Origin: Rhizobium sp. WSM4643
GTDB lineage: Bacteria; Pseudomonadota; Alphaproteobacteria; Rhizobiales; Rhizobiaceae
NCBI RefSeq assembly: GCF_025152745.1
Contig: NZ_CP104040.1
Span: 4,785,501 to 4,849,500, forward strand
DNA length: 64,000 nt
Direction: 5' to 3'
Shown: positions 27,059 to 36,780 of the stretch, piece by piece
Position numbering within the stretch: position 1 is the stretch's first letter
Layout of the letters: each line of letters starts with the position of its first letter
The notes under the pieces: generated by a model
Told to the model about the DNA's origin: nothing
The model's input: only the letters and a program-made list of their open reading frames with translations
Database searches by the model: none
Made by a program: the position numbers and the translations under genes

Positions 27059-27970
27059 TCATGCGGCTTTCGGCGCCGAACCCGGCATGAGATCGCCGAG
27101 CCTTTCGCTCAGATGATCGGCGTCGACGGGGGCGCGCAGCTTCACGTCGGTATTGTCGAAATAGAGATAGACGTCGCGGCCCTTGTTGCGCGCCGGTACG
27201 GGCGCCAGCACCCGCGTCGCATTCTCCGGTTCCCCGCCCGTGGCCCAGGCGCGGATGCGTTGTGCCCACATGTCCAGCGCCTCGTCCTCGTAGCCGCTGA
27301 CATAGAGCTTTTCCGAGCCATGCAGGCGGCAATAGACGAAATCGGCGGTGATATCCATCAGTAGCGGCCATTGCACCGTATCGGCGCAGACGAGGGCGAC
27401 CTTGTGGCGCCTGAGCATCTCGATAAAAGCGGGTGCGCGGAAGCTTTCGTGGCGAATCTCCAGCGCATGGCGGATCGGCTGATGTCCGTCGCATGTAAGC
27501 CAGGCTGGTGCCTTGATATGCCAGTCGTGCCGTTTCGCCAGCGCGATCGCCGCGTCGCGGGTGTGCGGCAGCAGCGACAAAAAACTTTCGAACAGGGATG
27601 GGTCGAAGACCATGTTCGGCGGGAATTGCCAGAGGATCGGCCCGAGCTTGGGGCCGAGCCGCAAAACGCCGGAGGCGAGGAAATTGGCGAGCGCCGTCTG
27701 GATATCCTGCAGCCGCAGCATATGGGTGATGAAGCGCGGTCCTTTGATCGCGAAGACGAAATCATCCGGCGTTTCCTCGCGCCAGCGGCCGAAGCTTTCG
27801 GGCCGCTGCAATCCATAGAAAGTGCCGTTGATCTCGATCGACCGGAAGTGCCGGGCGGCGTAGGAAAGTTCCTGCTTCTGCGGCAGGTCCTTCGGGTAGA
27901 ATTGACCGCGCCAGGGCGCATAGGTCCAGCCGGATACGCCGATGCGCACCGTTGCCGTCTTTTTGGTCAT
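27059..27970 (-). CDS. DUF72 domain protein
   Basis: 303 aa from the second ATG at 27970, which has GGAGG 5 bp upstream; the ATG at 27982 has no ribosome site. TIM-barrel-like DUF72 (YecE) family: VRIGVSGWTYAPWRGQFYPKDL, FRSIEINGTFYGLQRPESFGRW, FVFAIKGPRFITHM, and the late YCRLHGSEKLYVSGYED and VYLYFDNTD motifs. Function not established. It is downstream of dnaN on the same strand. Confidence 0.9.
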   Translation of the reverse strand: MTKKTATVRIGVSGWTYAPWRGQFYPKDLPQKQELSYAARHFRSIEINGTFYGLQRPESFGRWREETPDDFVFAIKGPRFITHMLRLQDIQTALANFLASGVLRLGPKLGPILWQFPPNMVFDPSLFESFLSLLPHTRDAAIALAKRHDWHIKAPAWLTCDGHQPIRHALEIRHESFRAPAFIEMLRRHKVALVCADTVQWPLLMDITADFVYCRLHGSEKLYVSGYEDEALDMWAQRIRAWATGGEPENATRVLAPVPARNKGRDVYLYFDNTDVKLRAPVDADHLSERLGDLMPGSAPKAA

Positions 27971-28024
27971 GGGATCCTCCATTTTGACAGGAGGAAAAAC
28001 GGCAATGGGCGGCCTTCGTTCCGG

Positions 28025-29143
28025 TCAGACGCGCATCGGCATCAGCACGTAGAGCGCATCGTCGCCCGCCGTGTCGCGGATCAGCGTCGGGGAGCCGGCA
28101 TCGGCAAGCAGGAAGATCGCTTCCTCGCCGGAAAGCTGGGCGGTGATGTCGAGCAGGTATTTGGCGTTAAAGCCGATTTCCATCGCATCCGTGTCGTAGC
28201 CGACGGCAACTTCCTCCGTCGCGCTGCCGGAATCCGGATTGTTGACGGTCAGCATCAGCTGCCCCTCGGAAAGCGCCAGCTTGACGGCGCGGCCGCGCTC
28301 GGAGGAGATGGTGGAGACGCGGTCGACGGCCTGGGCGAAACTCGTGCAGTCGACGCGCATTTCCTTGTCGTTGCCGGTGGGGATGACGCGCTGATAGTCC
28401 GGGAAGGTGCCGTCGATCAGTTTCGAGGTCATGACGATCGAGCCGATCGTCAGGCGGATCTTGGCGTCGGAGACCTCGACGGTCACCGTCACCTCGGGAT
28501 TATCGACCAGCTTCTGCAGTTCGCCGACCGTCTTGCGGGGAATGATGATGCCGGGCATGCCCTCGGAGCCGGAGGGCGCATCGACATCGGCGCGCGCCAG
28601 CCTGTGGCCGTCGGTCGCAACCGCCCTGAGTTTCAGCTGGCCGTTACTCTCGATCGTGTGGAAGAAGATGCCGTTCAGATAATAACGGGTCTCTTCCGTC
28701 GAGATCGCAAACTGGGTGCGGTCGATCAGCATCTTCAGATCGGTCGCCTTCAGCTTGAAGGAATGCGTGAAGGTGCCGGCTGTGAGATCCGGAAAGTCCG
28801 ATTCCGGCAGGCACTGCAGCGAGAATTTCGAGCGGCCGGATTGCACGGTCATTGAGCCGCCATCGGTGCTGGTGGCAAGCAGCACTTCCGAGCCGTCGGA
28901 GAGCTTGCGCACGATATCGTAGAGAAGATGGGCGGGAACGGTGGTGGCGCCGGGCTGCTCGACGCTTGCCGGGGTCGCCTCGGTGATTTCGAGGTCGAGG
29001 TCGGTCGCCTTCATGTCGAGCTTCTGGCCGTCGGCCTTGAGCAATACGTTGGACAGGATCGGGATCGTGTTGCGACGTTCGACCACGCGGTGGACGTGGT
29101 TCAGCGATTTCAACAGGTTTGACCGCTCAATAGTAATACGCAT
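28025..29143 (-). CDS. dnaN: DNA polymerase III sliding clamp (beta subunit)
   Basis: 372 aa, full length. Ring-forming processivity factor of replication. The three clamp domains are recognisable: N-terminal MRITIERSNLLKSLNHVHRVVERRNTIPILSNVLL, central GTFTHSFKLKATDLKMLIDRTQFAISTEETRYYLNG, and C-terminal YLLDITAQLSGEEAIFLL ending VLMPMRV, the peptide-binding end. As in related rhizobia it is away from dnaA; here its neighbours are DUF72 and, divergently, rsmI. Confidence 0.98.
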   Translation of the reverse strand: MRITIERSNLLKSLNHVHRVVERRNTIPILSNVLLKADGQKLDMKATDLDLEITEATPASVEQPGATTVPAHLLYDIVRKLSDGSEVLLATSTDGGSMTVQSGRSKFSLQCLPESDFPDLTAGTFTHSFKLKATDLKMLIDRTQFAISTEETRYYLNGIFFHTIESNGQLKLRAVATDGHRLARADVDAPSGSEGMPGIIIPRKTVGELQKLVDNPEVTVTVEVSDAKIRLTIGSIVMTSKLIDGTFPDYQRVIPTGNDKEMRVDCTSFAQAVDRVSTISSERGRAVKLALSEGQLMLTVNNPDSGSATEEVAVGYDTDAMEIGFNAKYLLDITAQLSGEEAIFLLADAGSPTLIRDTAGDDALYVLMPMRV

Positions 29144-29402
29144 GGGATGCTACCGCTTTCGACCGTGACTGTCCGGGCGCGTCGAGCACCCGAAGAATGC
29201 TGTCCCGGCCTGAAGCCGGGGGAGTGGACGGGCAAAATGGCAGACTTCAGCATTGCTTTGCAAGAGGCATGGACGCCGGCGCCCCTGCATTTGCGGTTTT
29301 CCAGAGCGATGCTCACAGAAATCCGAACCCTTGCCGAAGCGGTGCGGCTCGCCCATAAGGGTTCGATGCCGACGACGCGCCGGCTGGACGAAAGCAAATG
29401 GC

Positions 29403-30320
29403 ATGACTGAGGAAACCACAGCGGACGCCGCCAGCCGGCGAAGCTTCCGCCTGCACAATATGGCGGTGCCGGCACGGCCGCTGGAGCCGGCGCTCTATCT
29501 CGTCGCCACCCCCATCGGCAATCTCGGCGACATCACCCTGCGGGCGCTGGAAACGCTGGCCGGCGCCGACGTGCTTGCCTGTGAGGATACGCGCGTCACC
29601 CGCGTGCTGCTCGACCGCTACGGCATCCAGAACCGTCCCTTCGCCTATCACGAGCACAATGCCGATGAGGCTGGCCCAAGGCTGCTGCAGGCGCTCGAAG
29701 CCGGCCGCTCGGTGGCGCTGGTTTCCGATGCCGGCACGCCGCTGGTCTCCGATCCCGGTTATCGGCTGGCGCAGCAGGCGATAACGGCAGGTTACCGCGT
29801 CATCCCCATTCCCGGGGCGTCGGCCCCGCTCGCAGCCCTTGTCGGCTCCGGCCTGCCGAACGATGCCTTTCTTTTCGCCGGTTTCCTGCCGGCCAAGGAC
29901 AAGGCCCGCCGCGACCGCCTCGGTGAACTTGCAGCAGTACCCGCGACGCTGATCTTCTTTGAATCGCCGCATCGCATCGGCGCAACGCTTCTCGCCGCCG
30001 CCGATGTGCTGGGCGCCGCCCGGCCCGCCTCTATCTGCCGCGAGCTGACCAAGACCTATGAGGAGTTCCGCCGCGGCACGCTTGCCGACCTTGCGGCGCA
30101 TTATCAGCAGGTGGAAAACGTCAAGGGCGAGATCGTCCTCGTGATCGGTCCGCCGGAGCCGGTCGAGACCGATGCGGCCGATGTCGAAGCCATGCTGGCC
30201 GACCTGTCGAAATCGATGCCGACGGCAGCTGCTGCGACCGAGGCGGCCCGCCTCACCGGCCTGCCGCGCAAGGTGCTCTACCAGCGCCTGCTGGAGATCA
30301 AGAACGCTGATGGGCGATAG
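29403..30320 (+). CDS. rsmI: 16S rRNA (cytidine1402-2'-O)-methyltransferase
   Basis: 305 aa from the ATG at 29403; the frame continues upstream but that part is not protein-like. Tetrapyrrole-methylase fold with RsmI signature LYLVATPIGNLGDITLRALETL, ACEDTRVT, LVSDAGTPLVSDPGYRL and PGASAPLAALVGSGLP, then FFESPHRI and CRELTKTYEE. It methylates the ribose of C1402 in 16S rRNA. Stop overlaps the yraN start by 11 bp, as in many proteobacteria. Confidence 0.96.
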   Translation: MTEETTADAASRRSFRLHNMAVPARPLEPALYLVATPIGNLGDITLRALETLAGADVLACEDTRVTRVLLDRYGIQNRPFAYHEHNADEAGPRLLQALEAGRSVALVSDAGTPLVSDPGYRLAQQAITAGYRVIPIPGASAPLAALVGSGLPNDAFLFAGFLPAKDKARRDRLGELAAVPATLIFFESPHRIGATLLAAADVLGAARPASICRELTKTYEEFRRGTLADLAAHYQQVENVKGEIVLVIGPPEPVETDAADVEAMLADLSKSMPTAAAATEAARLTGLPRKVLYQRLLEIKNADGR

Positions 30321-30678
30321 TGATCTCACCGCCATCAGAAGGAAGGCGCTGCGCCGGGGCCGCATGTCGGAATATGTCGCGGCCGTCTTCCTGATGCTGA
30401 AGGGCTACCGCATCCTGGCTCTGCGCCACCGCACCCGGCTCGGCGAGATCGACATCATCGCCCGTAAGGGCGATCTCGCCGTCTTCGTCGAGGTCAAGGC
30501 CCGCCATGGCGAGGCGGCGGCGGTCGATGCCGTCTCTATCGCCGCGCAAAAGCGGATCCGGGCGGCAAGCGATCTCTGGCTCGCCCGCCAGGCAGATCAA
30601 GCCCGCCTTTCCCAGCGTTACGACATTGTGGCGATTATGCCCGGCCGATTGCCGCGGCACTTTATTGATGCCTTCTGA
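30310..30678 (+). CDS. yraN: YraN/UPF0102 family nuclease-like protein
   Basis: 122 aa. Predicted Holliday-junction-resolvase-like restriction-endonuclease fold: RLGEIDIIARKGDLAVFVEVKAR contains the E-D-ExK metal-binding motif of the superfamily. The start at 30310 overlaps rsmI by 11 bp. The rsmI-yraN pair followed by gshB and comM is a conserved arrangement. Its cellular substrate is unknown. Confidence 0.92.
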   Translation: MGDSDLTAIRRKALRRGRMSEYVAAVFLMLKGYRILALRHRTRLGEIDIIARKGDLAVFVEVKARHGEAAAVDAVSIAAQKRIRAASDLWLARQADQARLSQRYDIVAIMPGRLPRHFIDAF

Positions 30679-30792
30679 CCTCCTTTCGACCCGTTGGAGT
30701 TCCGGATCGTTAAACTTTTAGTTTCCGCGTGAACCAGGTTCTTACGACTCTCTGCTACCCCCTCGGTAGGGATAACAATTGGGGGTTGTTTC

Positions 30793-31296
30793 ATGGCCTG
30801 GAAGCTGATGCTTGCAAGTGCGGTCGCCACGGCCGCGCGCTCCGTGCCGTATGCCGTGGCGAAGCCGGCCGGCAAGTCTTTCGTCGCACATGCGAGCGAT
30901 CTACTGCCGCTGAAATCCACGCCAATCAATCCGGACTGGATCGTCAGCGGCAATCCGCAGGCCCGCACCGCCGAACATTCGCGCGGCCATGACGAGGCGT
31001 CACTAACGGCGATCTGGGATTGCACGGCGGGCGAATTCCGCTGGTATTTCGGCTGGGACGAGACGGTGATGATCCTCGAAGGCGAGGTCCATATCACCGC
31101 CGAGGACGGCACCGAACGAACGCTCTGCGCCGGCGACGTCGCCTTTTTCGCCGGCGGAACCTGGGCAAGTTGGCGGGTCGACAATTACGTCCGCAAGGTC
31201 GCCTTCCTGCGCAAGCCCTTCCCGAAGCCCTTGGCGATCGCCTACCGCCTCCGCAACATGTTGCGCAACAACGGCAACCAGGGCATCGCTGCCTGA
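30793..31296 (+). CDS. Cupin domain protein
   Basis: 167 aa. C-terminal half is a single cupin barrel of the EutQ/DUF861 kind: GEFRWYFGWDETVMILEGEVHITAEDG then GDVAFFAGGTWASWRVDNYVRKVAFLRKP. The first 60 residues have a weakly hydrophobic start (MAWKLMLASAVATAARSV) that might anchor it. It sits between yraN and gshB. A 5-bp stem (30755-30769) precedes the ribosome site GGGGG. Function unknown. Confidence 0.82.
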   Translation: MAWKLMLASAVATAARSVPYAVAKPAGKSFVAHASDLLPLKSTPINPDWIVSGNPQARTAEHSRGHDEASLTAIWDCTAGEFRWYFGWDETVMILEGEVHITAEDGTERTLCAGDVAFFAGGTWASWRVDNYVRKVAFLRKPFPKPLAIAYRLRNMLRNNGNQGIAA

Positions 31297-31381
31297 AAAC
31301 CGCGACCGGAAGCCCTTGATTGCCCGTTGCGTTTGATATCTGGCCGACCTACATCTGTCCGGCATTCAGCGAGGGATGGAA

Positions 31382-32329
31382 ATGGCCAAGATCACCAATG
31401 TAGCGGTCCAGATGGACCATGTCGCCGGCATCAATATCGCAGGTGATTCCACCTTCGCCATGAGCCTGGAAGCCCAAGCGCGCGGCTACAGGCTCTTCCA
31501 TTACACCCCCGAGCGCCTGAGTTTTCGCGACGGCAAGCTTTATGCCAGCGTCGAGCCGATGGTGCTGCGCGACGTCAAGGGCGATCACTTTGAACTTGGC
31601 GCGCCGGAGCGTGTCGATCTCTCGACTATGGATGTCGTGCTGCTGCGCCAGGACCCGCCCTTCGACATGGCCTATATCACCTCGACGCATCTGCTCGAGC
31701 GCATCCATCCAAAGACGCTCGTCGTCAACGATCCGGCCTGGGTGCGCAACTCGCCGGAAAAAATCTTCGTCACCGAATTCTCCGACCTGATGCCGAAGAC
31801 GCTGATCACCAAGGATGCCGACGAGATCCGCCGCTTCCGCGACGAGATGGGCGATATCATCCTGAAGCCGCTCTACGGCAATGGCGGCGCCGGCGTCTTC
31901 CATTCGACCCGCGACGATCGCAACCTCTCTTCGCTGCTCGAAATGTTCGGCCAGCTTTTCCGCGAGCCCTTCATCGCCCAGCAATATTTGCCTGACGTGC
32001 GCAAGGGCGACAAACGCATCATCCTGGTCGACGGCGAATTCGCCGGCGCCATCAACCGCGTGCCGGCCGAGCATGACAGCCGCTCCAACATGCATGTTGG
32101 CGGCCGCGCCGAGGCGACCGAGCTGACGCCGCGCGAACAGGAAATCTGCAACCGCATCGGCCCGGCGCTGAGGGAACGCGGCTTCCTACTCGTCGGCATC
32201 GATGTGATCGGCGACTATATGACCGAGATCAACGTGACCTCGCCCACCGGCATCCGCGAGGTGAAGAAATTCGGCGGCGCCGATATCGCGAGCCTGCTTT
32301 GGGACGCGATCGAGCGCAAGCGCGGCTGA
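31382..32329 (+). CDS. gshB: Glutathione synthetase
   Basis: 315 aa from the ATG at 31382 (GAGGG 6 bp upstream); another ATG at 31376 touches the ribosome site and is less likely. ATP-grasp enzyme joining gamma-glutamylcysteine and glycine. Conserved blocks: [60 protein letters not shown] (ATP-grasp loop), [19 protein letters not shown] and [24 protein letters not shown]. Cytoplasmic; part of the usual rsmI-yraN-gshB-comM neighbourhood. Confidence 0.97.
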   Translation: MAKITNVAVQMDHVAGINIAGDSTFAMSLEAQARGYRLFHYTPERLSFRDGKLYASVEPMVLRDVKGDHFELGAPERVDLSTMDVVLLRQDPPFDMAYITSTHLLERIHPKTLVVNDPAWVRNSPEKIFVTEFSDLMPKTLITKDADEIRRFRDEMGDIILKPLYGNGGAGVFHSTRDDRNLSSLLEMFGQLFREPFIAQQYLPDVRKGDKRIILVDGEFAGAINRVPAEHDSRSNMHVGGRAEATELTPREQEICNRIGPALRERGFLLVGIDVIGDYMTEINVTSPTGIREVKKFGGADIASLLWDAIERKRG

Positions 32330-32458
32330 GCCTGCTGCCCATGACCGTTCTGGTCCCGCGGCCGAGCGCAACCAAGGTCACAACGAATGCCTGACTACGT
32401 TCTTTGATTGTTCTTGTTTTATTCCGGCGTCCATGCCAGATTGCAACCGCTGGCCTTA

Positions 32459-32550
32459 ATGCCTGTCGCCCAAAAGTGCGAAACGGTTTTGGGGCCACGA
32501 CATGCATCAAATAAAGACCTGAAGCGCATCGCATCGATGCGACGCGCTTC
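32459..32550. repeat. RIME-like repeat, copy 3
   Basis: Two stem-loops: ATGCcTGTCG / CGACAtGCAT around AAAAGTGCGAAACGGTTTT (32459-32507), then GAAGCGC...GCGCTTC (32521-32550) with near-continuous pairing. Between them is CAAATAAAGACCTGAAGCGC, almost identical to the matching part of the copy at 54471. Located between gshB and comM. Confidence 0.75.
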
Positions 32551-32598
32551 AAGGGTCGGCGGGCGGTATCGTAGAATTTGCGGCAAGGGGATGGGCAT

Positions 32599-34131
32599 AT
32601 GGTCGCGCGTGTCAGTACGGTGGCATTTCAGGGCATCGAAGGTGTGCCGGTCGAGGTTCAGGTCATGGTCGCGCCCGGCAAGGTCGGCATGCAGATCGTC
32701 GGTCTGCCCGACAAGGCGGTTGCCGAAAGCCGCGAGCGCGTGCAGGCGGCCCTCCACGCCTCCGGCCTGGCGCTGCCGGCCAAACGCGTGACCGTCAATC
32801 TGGCGCCGGCCGACCTGCCGAAGGAAGGCTCGCATTTCGACCTGCCGATCGCGCTTGCCCTGATGGCGGCGCTCGGCGCCATTCCCGCCGATGCGCTGTC
32901 GGATTTTGTCGTCGTCGGCGAGCTCAACCTCGACGGAACGATCGCCGCCATATCAGGCGCGCTGCCGGCGGCGATCGGCGCCAATGCGCTCGGCAAGGGG
33001 CTGATCTGCCCGGCCGAAAGCGGCGCCGAAGCCGCCTGGGCAGGCGCCGAGGTCGATATCCTCGCCCCGCGCAGCCTGATTGCCCTTGCCAATCATTTCC
33101 GCGGCACGCAGGTCCTGTCCAGGCCGGAAGCGTCGATCCGCGCCAATGCCGCAAACCTGCCGGATCTTGCCGAGATCAAAGGCCAGGAAAGCGCCAAGCG
33201 GGCGCTCGAAGTCGCTGCTGCCGGCGGTCATAATCTTTTGATGGTCGGTCCTCCGGGCTCCGGCAAGTCGATGCTGGCGGCCAGGCTGCCGTCGATCCTG
33301 CCGCCACTTTCGGCCGCCGAGCTGCTGGAGGTGTCGATGGTCCATTCGATCGCCGGCCAGCTCTCCGGCGGCAAGCTTTCCGATCGAAGGCCCTTCCGCA
33401 CGCCGCATCATTCCGCCACCATGGCAGCCCTCGTCGGCGGCGGGATACGCGCCCGCCCGGGCGAAGCCTCGCTTGCCCATCACGGCGTGCTCTTTCTCGA
33501 TGAGTTTCCCGAATTCACGCCGCAGGCGCTGGATGCGTTGCGCCAGCCGCTCGAAGGCGGCGAATGTGTCATTGCCCGCGCCAACCACCGCGTCTCCTAT
33601 CCGGCGAAATTCCAGCTGATCGCGGCAATGAACCCCTGCCGCTGCGGCATGGCCGGCGAGCCCGGCCATAGCTGCGCCCGCGGCCCGCGCTGCATGAGCG
33701 ATTACCAGGCCCGCATCTCCGGCCCGCTGATGGACCGCATCGATATCCGCATCGACGTGCCGGCCGTCTCCGCCGCCGATCTCATCCGGCCGATGGCCGC
33801 CGAAACCAGCGCCGACGTCGCCCGCCGCGTCGCCCGCGCCCGCGAGATCCAGCAGGAGCGCTTCGAAAGCGCCGGCGCAAAAGGCATCGGCACCAATGCC
33901 CGCTGCTCGACTGCGATGATCGAGAAACTGGCCGAGCCCGATGCCAGCGGCCTGCAGCTGCTGCGCGACGCCGCCGAGAAGATGAAATTCTCCGCCCGCG
34001 GCTACCACCGTGTCCTGAAGGTCGCCCGCACGCTGGCCGATCTCGACGGCAAACCGACCGTCGGCCGCATCCATCTCGCCGAAGCGATTTCCTACCGGAT
34101 TGCTGGGGAGAGATTGACGGCGGCGGCGTGA
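32599..34131 (+). CDS. comM: YifB/ComM family magnesium-chelatase-like AAA ATPase
   Basis: 510 aa from the ATG at 32599 (AAGGGG 8 bp upstream). N-terminal Lon-protease-like domain (VSTVAFQGIEGVPVEVQVMV..., residues 1 to about 170), AAA core with Walker A VGPPGSGKSMLAARLP and Walker B VLFLDEFPEF, sensor region with AMNPCRCGMAGEPGHSCARGPRCMSDY, and a C-terminal domain (GYHRVLKVARTLADLDG). The ComM orthologue in naturally competent bacteria is a hexameric branch-migration helicase; the role in rhizobia is presumably recombination-related. Confidence 0.95.
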   Translation: MVARVSTVAFQGIEGVPVEVQVMVAPGKVGMQIVGLPDKAVAESRERVQAALHASGLALPAKRVTVNLAPADLPKEGSHFDLPIALALMAALGAIPADALSDFVVVGELNLDGTIAAISGALPAAIGANALGKGLICPAESGAEAAWAGAEVDILAPRSLIALANHFRGTQVLSRPEASIRANAANLPDLAEIKGQESAKRALEVAAAGGHNLLMVGPPGSGKSMLAARLPSILPPLSAAELLEVSMVHSIAGQLSGGKLSDRRPFRTPHHSATMAALVGGGIRARPGEASLAHHGVLFLDEFPEFTPQALDALRQPLEGGECVIARANHRVSYPAKFQLIAAMNPCRCGMAGEPGHSCARGPRCMSDYQARISGPLMDRIDIRIDVPAVSAADLIRPMAAETSADVARRVARAREIQQERFESAGAKGIGTNARCSTAMIEKLAEPDASGLQLLRDAAEKMKFSARGYHRVLKVARTLADLDGKPTVGRIHLAEAISYRIAGERLTAAA

Positions 34132-34207
34132 GGATAGAAGCGAATAGGAGTACGAATAGGGAATAGTTAGCTAATTGGCTTGCCTGAATGGCAAACCGTT
34201 TCGCACC

Positions 34208-34262
34208 CTATTCGCTATTCGCTATTCGCTATTCGCTATTCGCTATTCGCTATTCGCTATTC
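34208..34262. repeat. 7-bp tandem repeat (CTATTCG)n, about 7.9 copies
   Basis: Seven perfect CTATTCG units plus six bases, with no mismatch, ending on the first two bases of the cysK stop codon (34261-34263, minus strand). Three inverted GAATAG units lie 45-70 bp away at 34143-34165, just after comM, so a transcript from either side could fold into a hairpin between the convergent genes. Perfect purity suggests recent slippage and strain-to-strain length variation. Confidence 0.95.
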
Positions 34263-35223
34263 AGCTCCCAAGCCCCTCGAACAGCGCCGTCGAAAGATAA
34301 CGCTCGGCGAAAGAGGGGATAATGATGACGATGTTCTTGCCGGCGTTCTCGGGACGGACACCGACCTTGATGGCCGCCGTCAGCGCCGCACCCGAGGAGA
34401 TGCCGACCGGTACGCCTTCGAGCCGGGCGACGAGGCGCGCCTGTTCGAAGGCTTCGTCATTGGTCACGGTGACGACCTCGTCATAGATGCCGGTATCGAG
34501 GATCTTTGGCGCGAAGCCGGCGCCGATGCCCTGGATTTTGTGCGGGCCGGGATTGCCGCCGGAGAGGATCGGCGAATCGGCCGGCTCGACGGCGATGATC
34601 TTGATCTCGGGCTTGCGGCTCTTCAGCACCTGTCCGACGCCGGTGATCGTACCGCCGGTGCCGATGCCGGAGACGACGATATCGACCGTGCCGTCGGTAT
34701 CATTCCAGATTTCCTCGGCCGTCGTCTTGCGGTGGATCTCGGGATTGGCCGGGTTTTCGAACTGCTGCGGGATGACGGCATCGGGAAGCGACGACGCCAG
34801 TTCCTCGGCCTTGGCGATGGCGCCCTTCATGCCCTTCGGTCCCTCGGTCAGCACCAGCTCGGCGCCGAGCAGCGCCAGCATCTTGCGGCGCTCGACGGAC
34901 ATCGTCTCCGGCATGGTGAGGATCAGCCGATAACCCTTGGCGGCGGCGGCAAAGGCGAGCGCGATGCCGGTGTTGCCGGAGGTCGGCTCGATCAGCACCG
35001 TCTTGCCGGGGGTGATCTTGCCCTGGGCTTCGAGGCCCTCGATCATCGCCACGCCGATACGGTCCTTCACAGATGCGATCGGGTTGAAGAATTCGAGCTT
35101 GCCGATCAGGTTCGCGACGACGCCTTTTTCCCGCGCCAGCTTGTCGAAGCGCACGAGCGGCGTGTCGCCGATGGTCTCGGTGATCGAAGAATAGATGCGG
35201 CCGCGGCCGGGCTTGTGCGACAT
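34261..35223 (-). CDS. cysK: Cysteine synthase A (O-acetylserine sulfhydrylase)
   Basis: 320 aa from the ATG at 35223 (GGGAG 7 bp upstream). PLP enzyme making cysteine from O-acetylserine and sulfide. PLP-binding Lys in [12 protein letters not shown], substrate loop [11 protein letters not shown], phosphate-binding [12 protein letters not shown] and late [12 protein letters not shown] are all intact. The C-terminus ([10 protein letters not shown]) ends in the 7-bp tandem repeat, which could extend or alter the tail only if the stop codon were disturbed. Supplies cysteine for, among others, the glutathione synthetase nearby. Confidence 0.95.
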   Translation of the reverse strand: MSHKPGRGRIYSSITETIGDTPLVRFDKLAREKGVVANLIGKLEFFNPIASVKDRIGVAMIEGLEAQGKITPGKTVLIEPTSGNTGIALAFAAAAKGYRLILTMPETMSVERRKMLALLGAELVLTEGPKGMKGAIAKAEELASSLPDAVIPQQFENPANPEIHRKTTAEEIWNDTDGTVDIVVSGIGTGGTITGVGQVLKSRKPEIKIIAVEPADSPILSGGNPGPHKIQGIGAGFAPKILDTGIYDEVVTVTNDEAFEQARLVARLEGVPVGISSGAALTAAIKVGVRPENAGKNIVIIIPSFAERYLSTALFEGLGS

Positions 35224-35367
35224 GGGTGCTCTCCCTTTGAAATCCTGCTCCTGAAATCGAGGGGAGAATAGGGTCAAAGGCCCGTCTAGGCCAGACCGCG
35301 TTCGACCTGGAGGAGCGATCAGGAGAGAAAAAAACCTTTGAAAACCGTTTCTTGCCGAATGTTTATT

Positions 35368-35985
35368 TCAGGCCGCCCGCGTGGCGATAAAGGCGGCCGT
35401 GCCAGCGAGGATGCCGGCGGCTACCCGGTTCAGCGCCTGCAGGGCGCGCGGCTGTTTCAGCATCGTGCGGGCCCGCGAGGCAAGCAGCATATAGGGCACG
35501 AGCACGACGATCAGCACCACGAAGGTGACGGCGAGCAGGATCGCATAATCTCGCAGGCCGATATTGCCGATATCGATCAGCGTCGGCACCAGGGCGACAT
35601 AGAAGAGCATCGTCTTCGGATTGCCGAGCGTCACCAGCAGGCCGGAGAGGAAGGATAGGCCGATATTGGTGGATTTGCGTGCCGCGATATCCTGCGGCAG
35701 CAGCCCCGCTGTCCAGAGTTTCCAGGCAATGTAGCCGAGATAAAGGGCGCCGGCGATCTTGATGACGATGAAAACCTCGGTGAAGGTCTGCGCTACGAAG
35801 GCCAGGCCGAGAATGACTGCCGTCAGATAGGTCATGTCGCCGAGCACCAGGCCGAGACCCATGAAGAAGGTCTCGCGGAAATTCGAGCCGAGCGCACGCG
35901 CAACGATCGCGGTAATCCCGGGTCCCGGAATGGCCGCGGCGATGAACAGCGCTCCGGCATAGGTGATCAGGACGGTGAGGCTCAT
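35368..35985 (-). CDS. LysE/RhtB family amino acid exporter
   Basis: 205 aa, five to six transmembrane segments. Family signature near the N-terminus AAAIPGPGITAIVARALG, then GLGLVLGDMTYL, and GNPKTMLFYVALVPTLI. Exports amino acids or derivatives such as homoserine, lysine or threonine; the substrate cannot be read. Divergent from dps across about 230 bp. Confidence 0.92.
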   Translation of the reverse strand: MSLTVLITYAGALFIAAAIPGPGITAIVARALGSNFRETFFMGLGLVLGDMTYLTAVILGLAFVAQTFTEVFIVIKIAGALYLGYIAWKLWTAGLLPQDIAARKSTNIGLSFLSGLLVTLGNPKTMLFYVALVPTLIDIGNIGLRDYAILLAVTFVVLIVVLVPYMLLASRARTMLKQPRALQALNRVAAGILAGTAAFIATRAA

Positions 35986-36217
35986 CTTCTTAACCCTCAG
36001 GGTTCAACCGCCCATCTATAGGCAAGCGCTGCTTCCTCATCAATGCATTGGCGCTGATCGGTCCATAACCATAAGGAATAGGTCTGCTGGACCATGATCT
36101 ACTTGGAAAGCGACCAGGCCTTGCTATTTCTCTCTCTGCAAATGCGCGATCAGCGCGGCCCGCCGCGGTTTTCCCGGCCGGTGGCGCTGGAGATTTTCAT
36201 TACCAAGGAGAGATTAA

Positions 36218-36736
36218 ATGTCCCATACGCCGGCCGAAACCCGCAGACTTTCGCCACTCAAGACGCCGTCCAGCCTGTCGACCAACGCCATTACCGATAT
36301 TTCGGCGGCGCTGACCGCACTGCTCGCCGATGTCTTTACGCTTTATGTGAAGACCAAGAATTTCCATTGGCACATGTCCGGCCCGCATTTTCGCGACTAT
36401 CATCTGCTGCTCGACGAACAGGCGGAACAGATCTTTGCGATGACCGACGACATTGCCGAGCGTGCCCGTAAGATCGGCGGCGCGACGCTGCGCTCCATCG
36501 GCCAGATCGCTCGCCAGCAGCGCCTTTCGGACAATGACGCGGATTTCGTCACGCCCGAGGACATGTTGTCGGAACTGCGCGAGGACAACGCTCAGCTGGT
36601 TTCGCTGCTGCGCGAGGTGCATGGCCTCTGCGACGAGCATAATGATGTCGCGACCGCCAGCCTGATCGAGAACTGGATCGACGAGGGCGAGCGCCGCACC
36701 TGGTTCCTGTTCGAAACGACGCGCCCGCAGAGGTAA
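36218..36736 (+). CDS. dps: Dps family ferritin-like DNA-protection protein
   Basis: 172 aa. Dodecameric mini-ferritin that oxidises and stores iron with peroxide and shields DNA. The inter-subunit ferroxidase residues are visible in TKNFHWHMSGPHFRDYHLLLDEQAEQIF (two His, Asp and Glu). A 25-residue polar N-terminal tail may bind DNA. The upstream 230 bp, shared with the divergent lysE-type gene, contains GGTCCA...TGGACC arms (36059-36092), a possible operator. Stress or iron control is expected but not shown. Confidence 0.93.
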   Translation: MSHTPAETRRLSPLKTPSSLSTNAITDISAALTALLADVFTLYVKTKNFHWHMSGPHFRDYHLLLDEQAEQIFAMTDDIAERARKIGGATLRSIGQIARQQRLSDNDADFVTPEDMLSELREDNAQLVSLLREVHGLCDEHNDVATASLIENWIDEGERRTWFLFETTRPQR

Positions 36737-36780
36737 TGTCGGCACCAGGCGTCTCAGCCATCCCTATCGAAACGCCCGGT

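Noticed and set aside
29147..29410. 87-codon frame between dnaN and rsmI
   Set aside because: It overlaps the rsmI start and the divergent promoter region, has no ribosome site or family resemblance. More likely a leader region.
34208..34262. CRISPR array
   Set aside because: Unit is 7 bp with no spacers; a simple tandem repeat.
34180..35271. 363-codon frame containing a repeated SLFAIRY peptide
   Set aside because: The repeat peptide is just the 7-bp tandem array read through; the rest is antisense to cysK.
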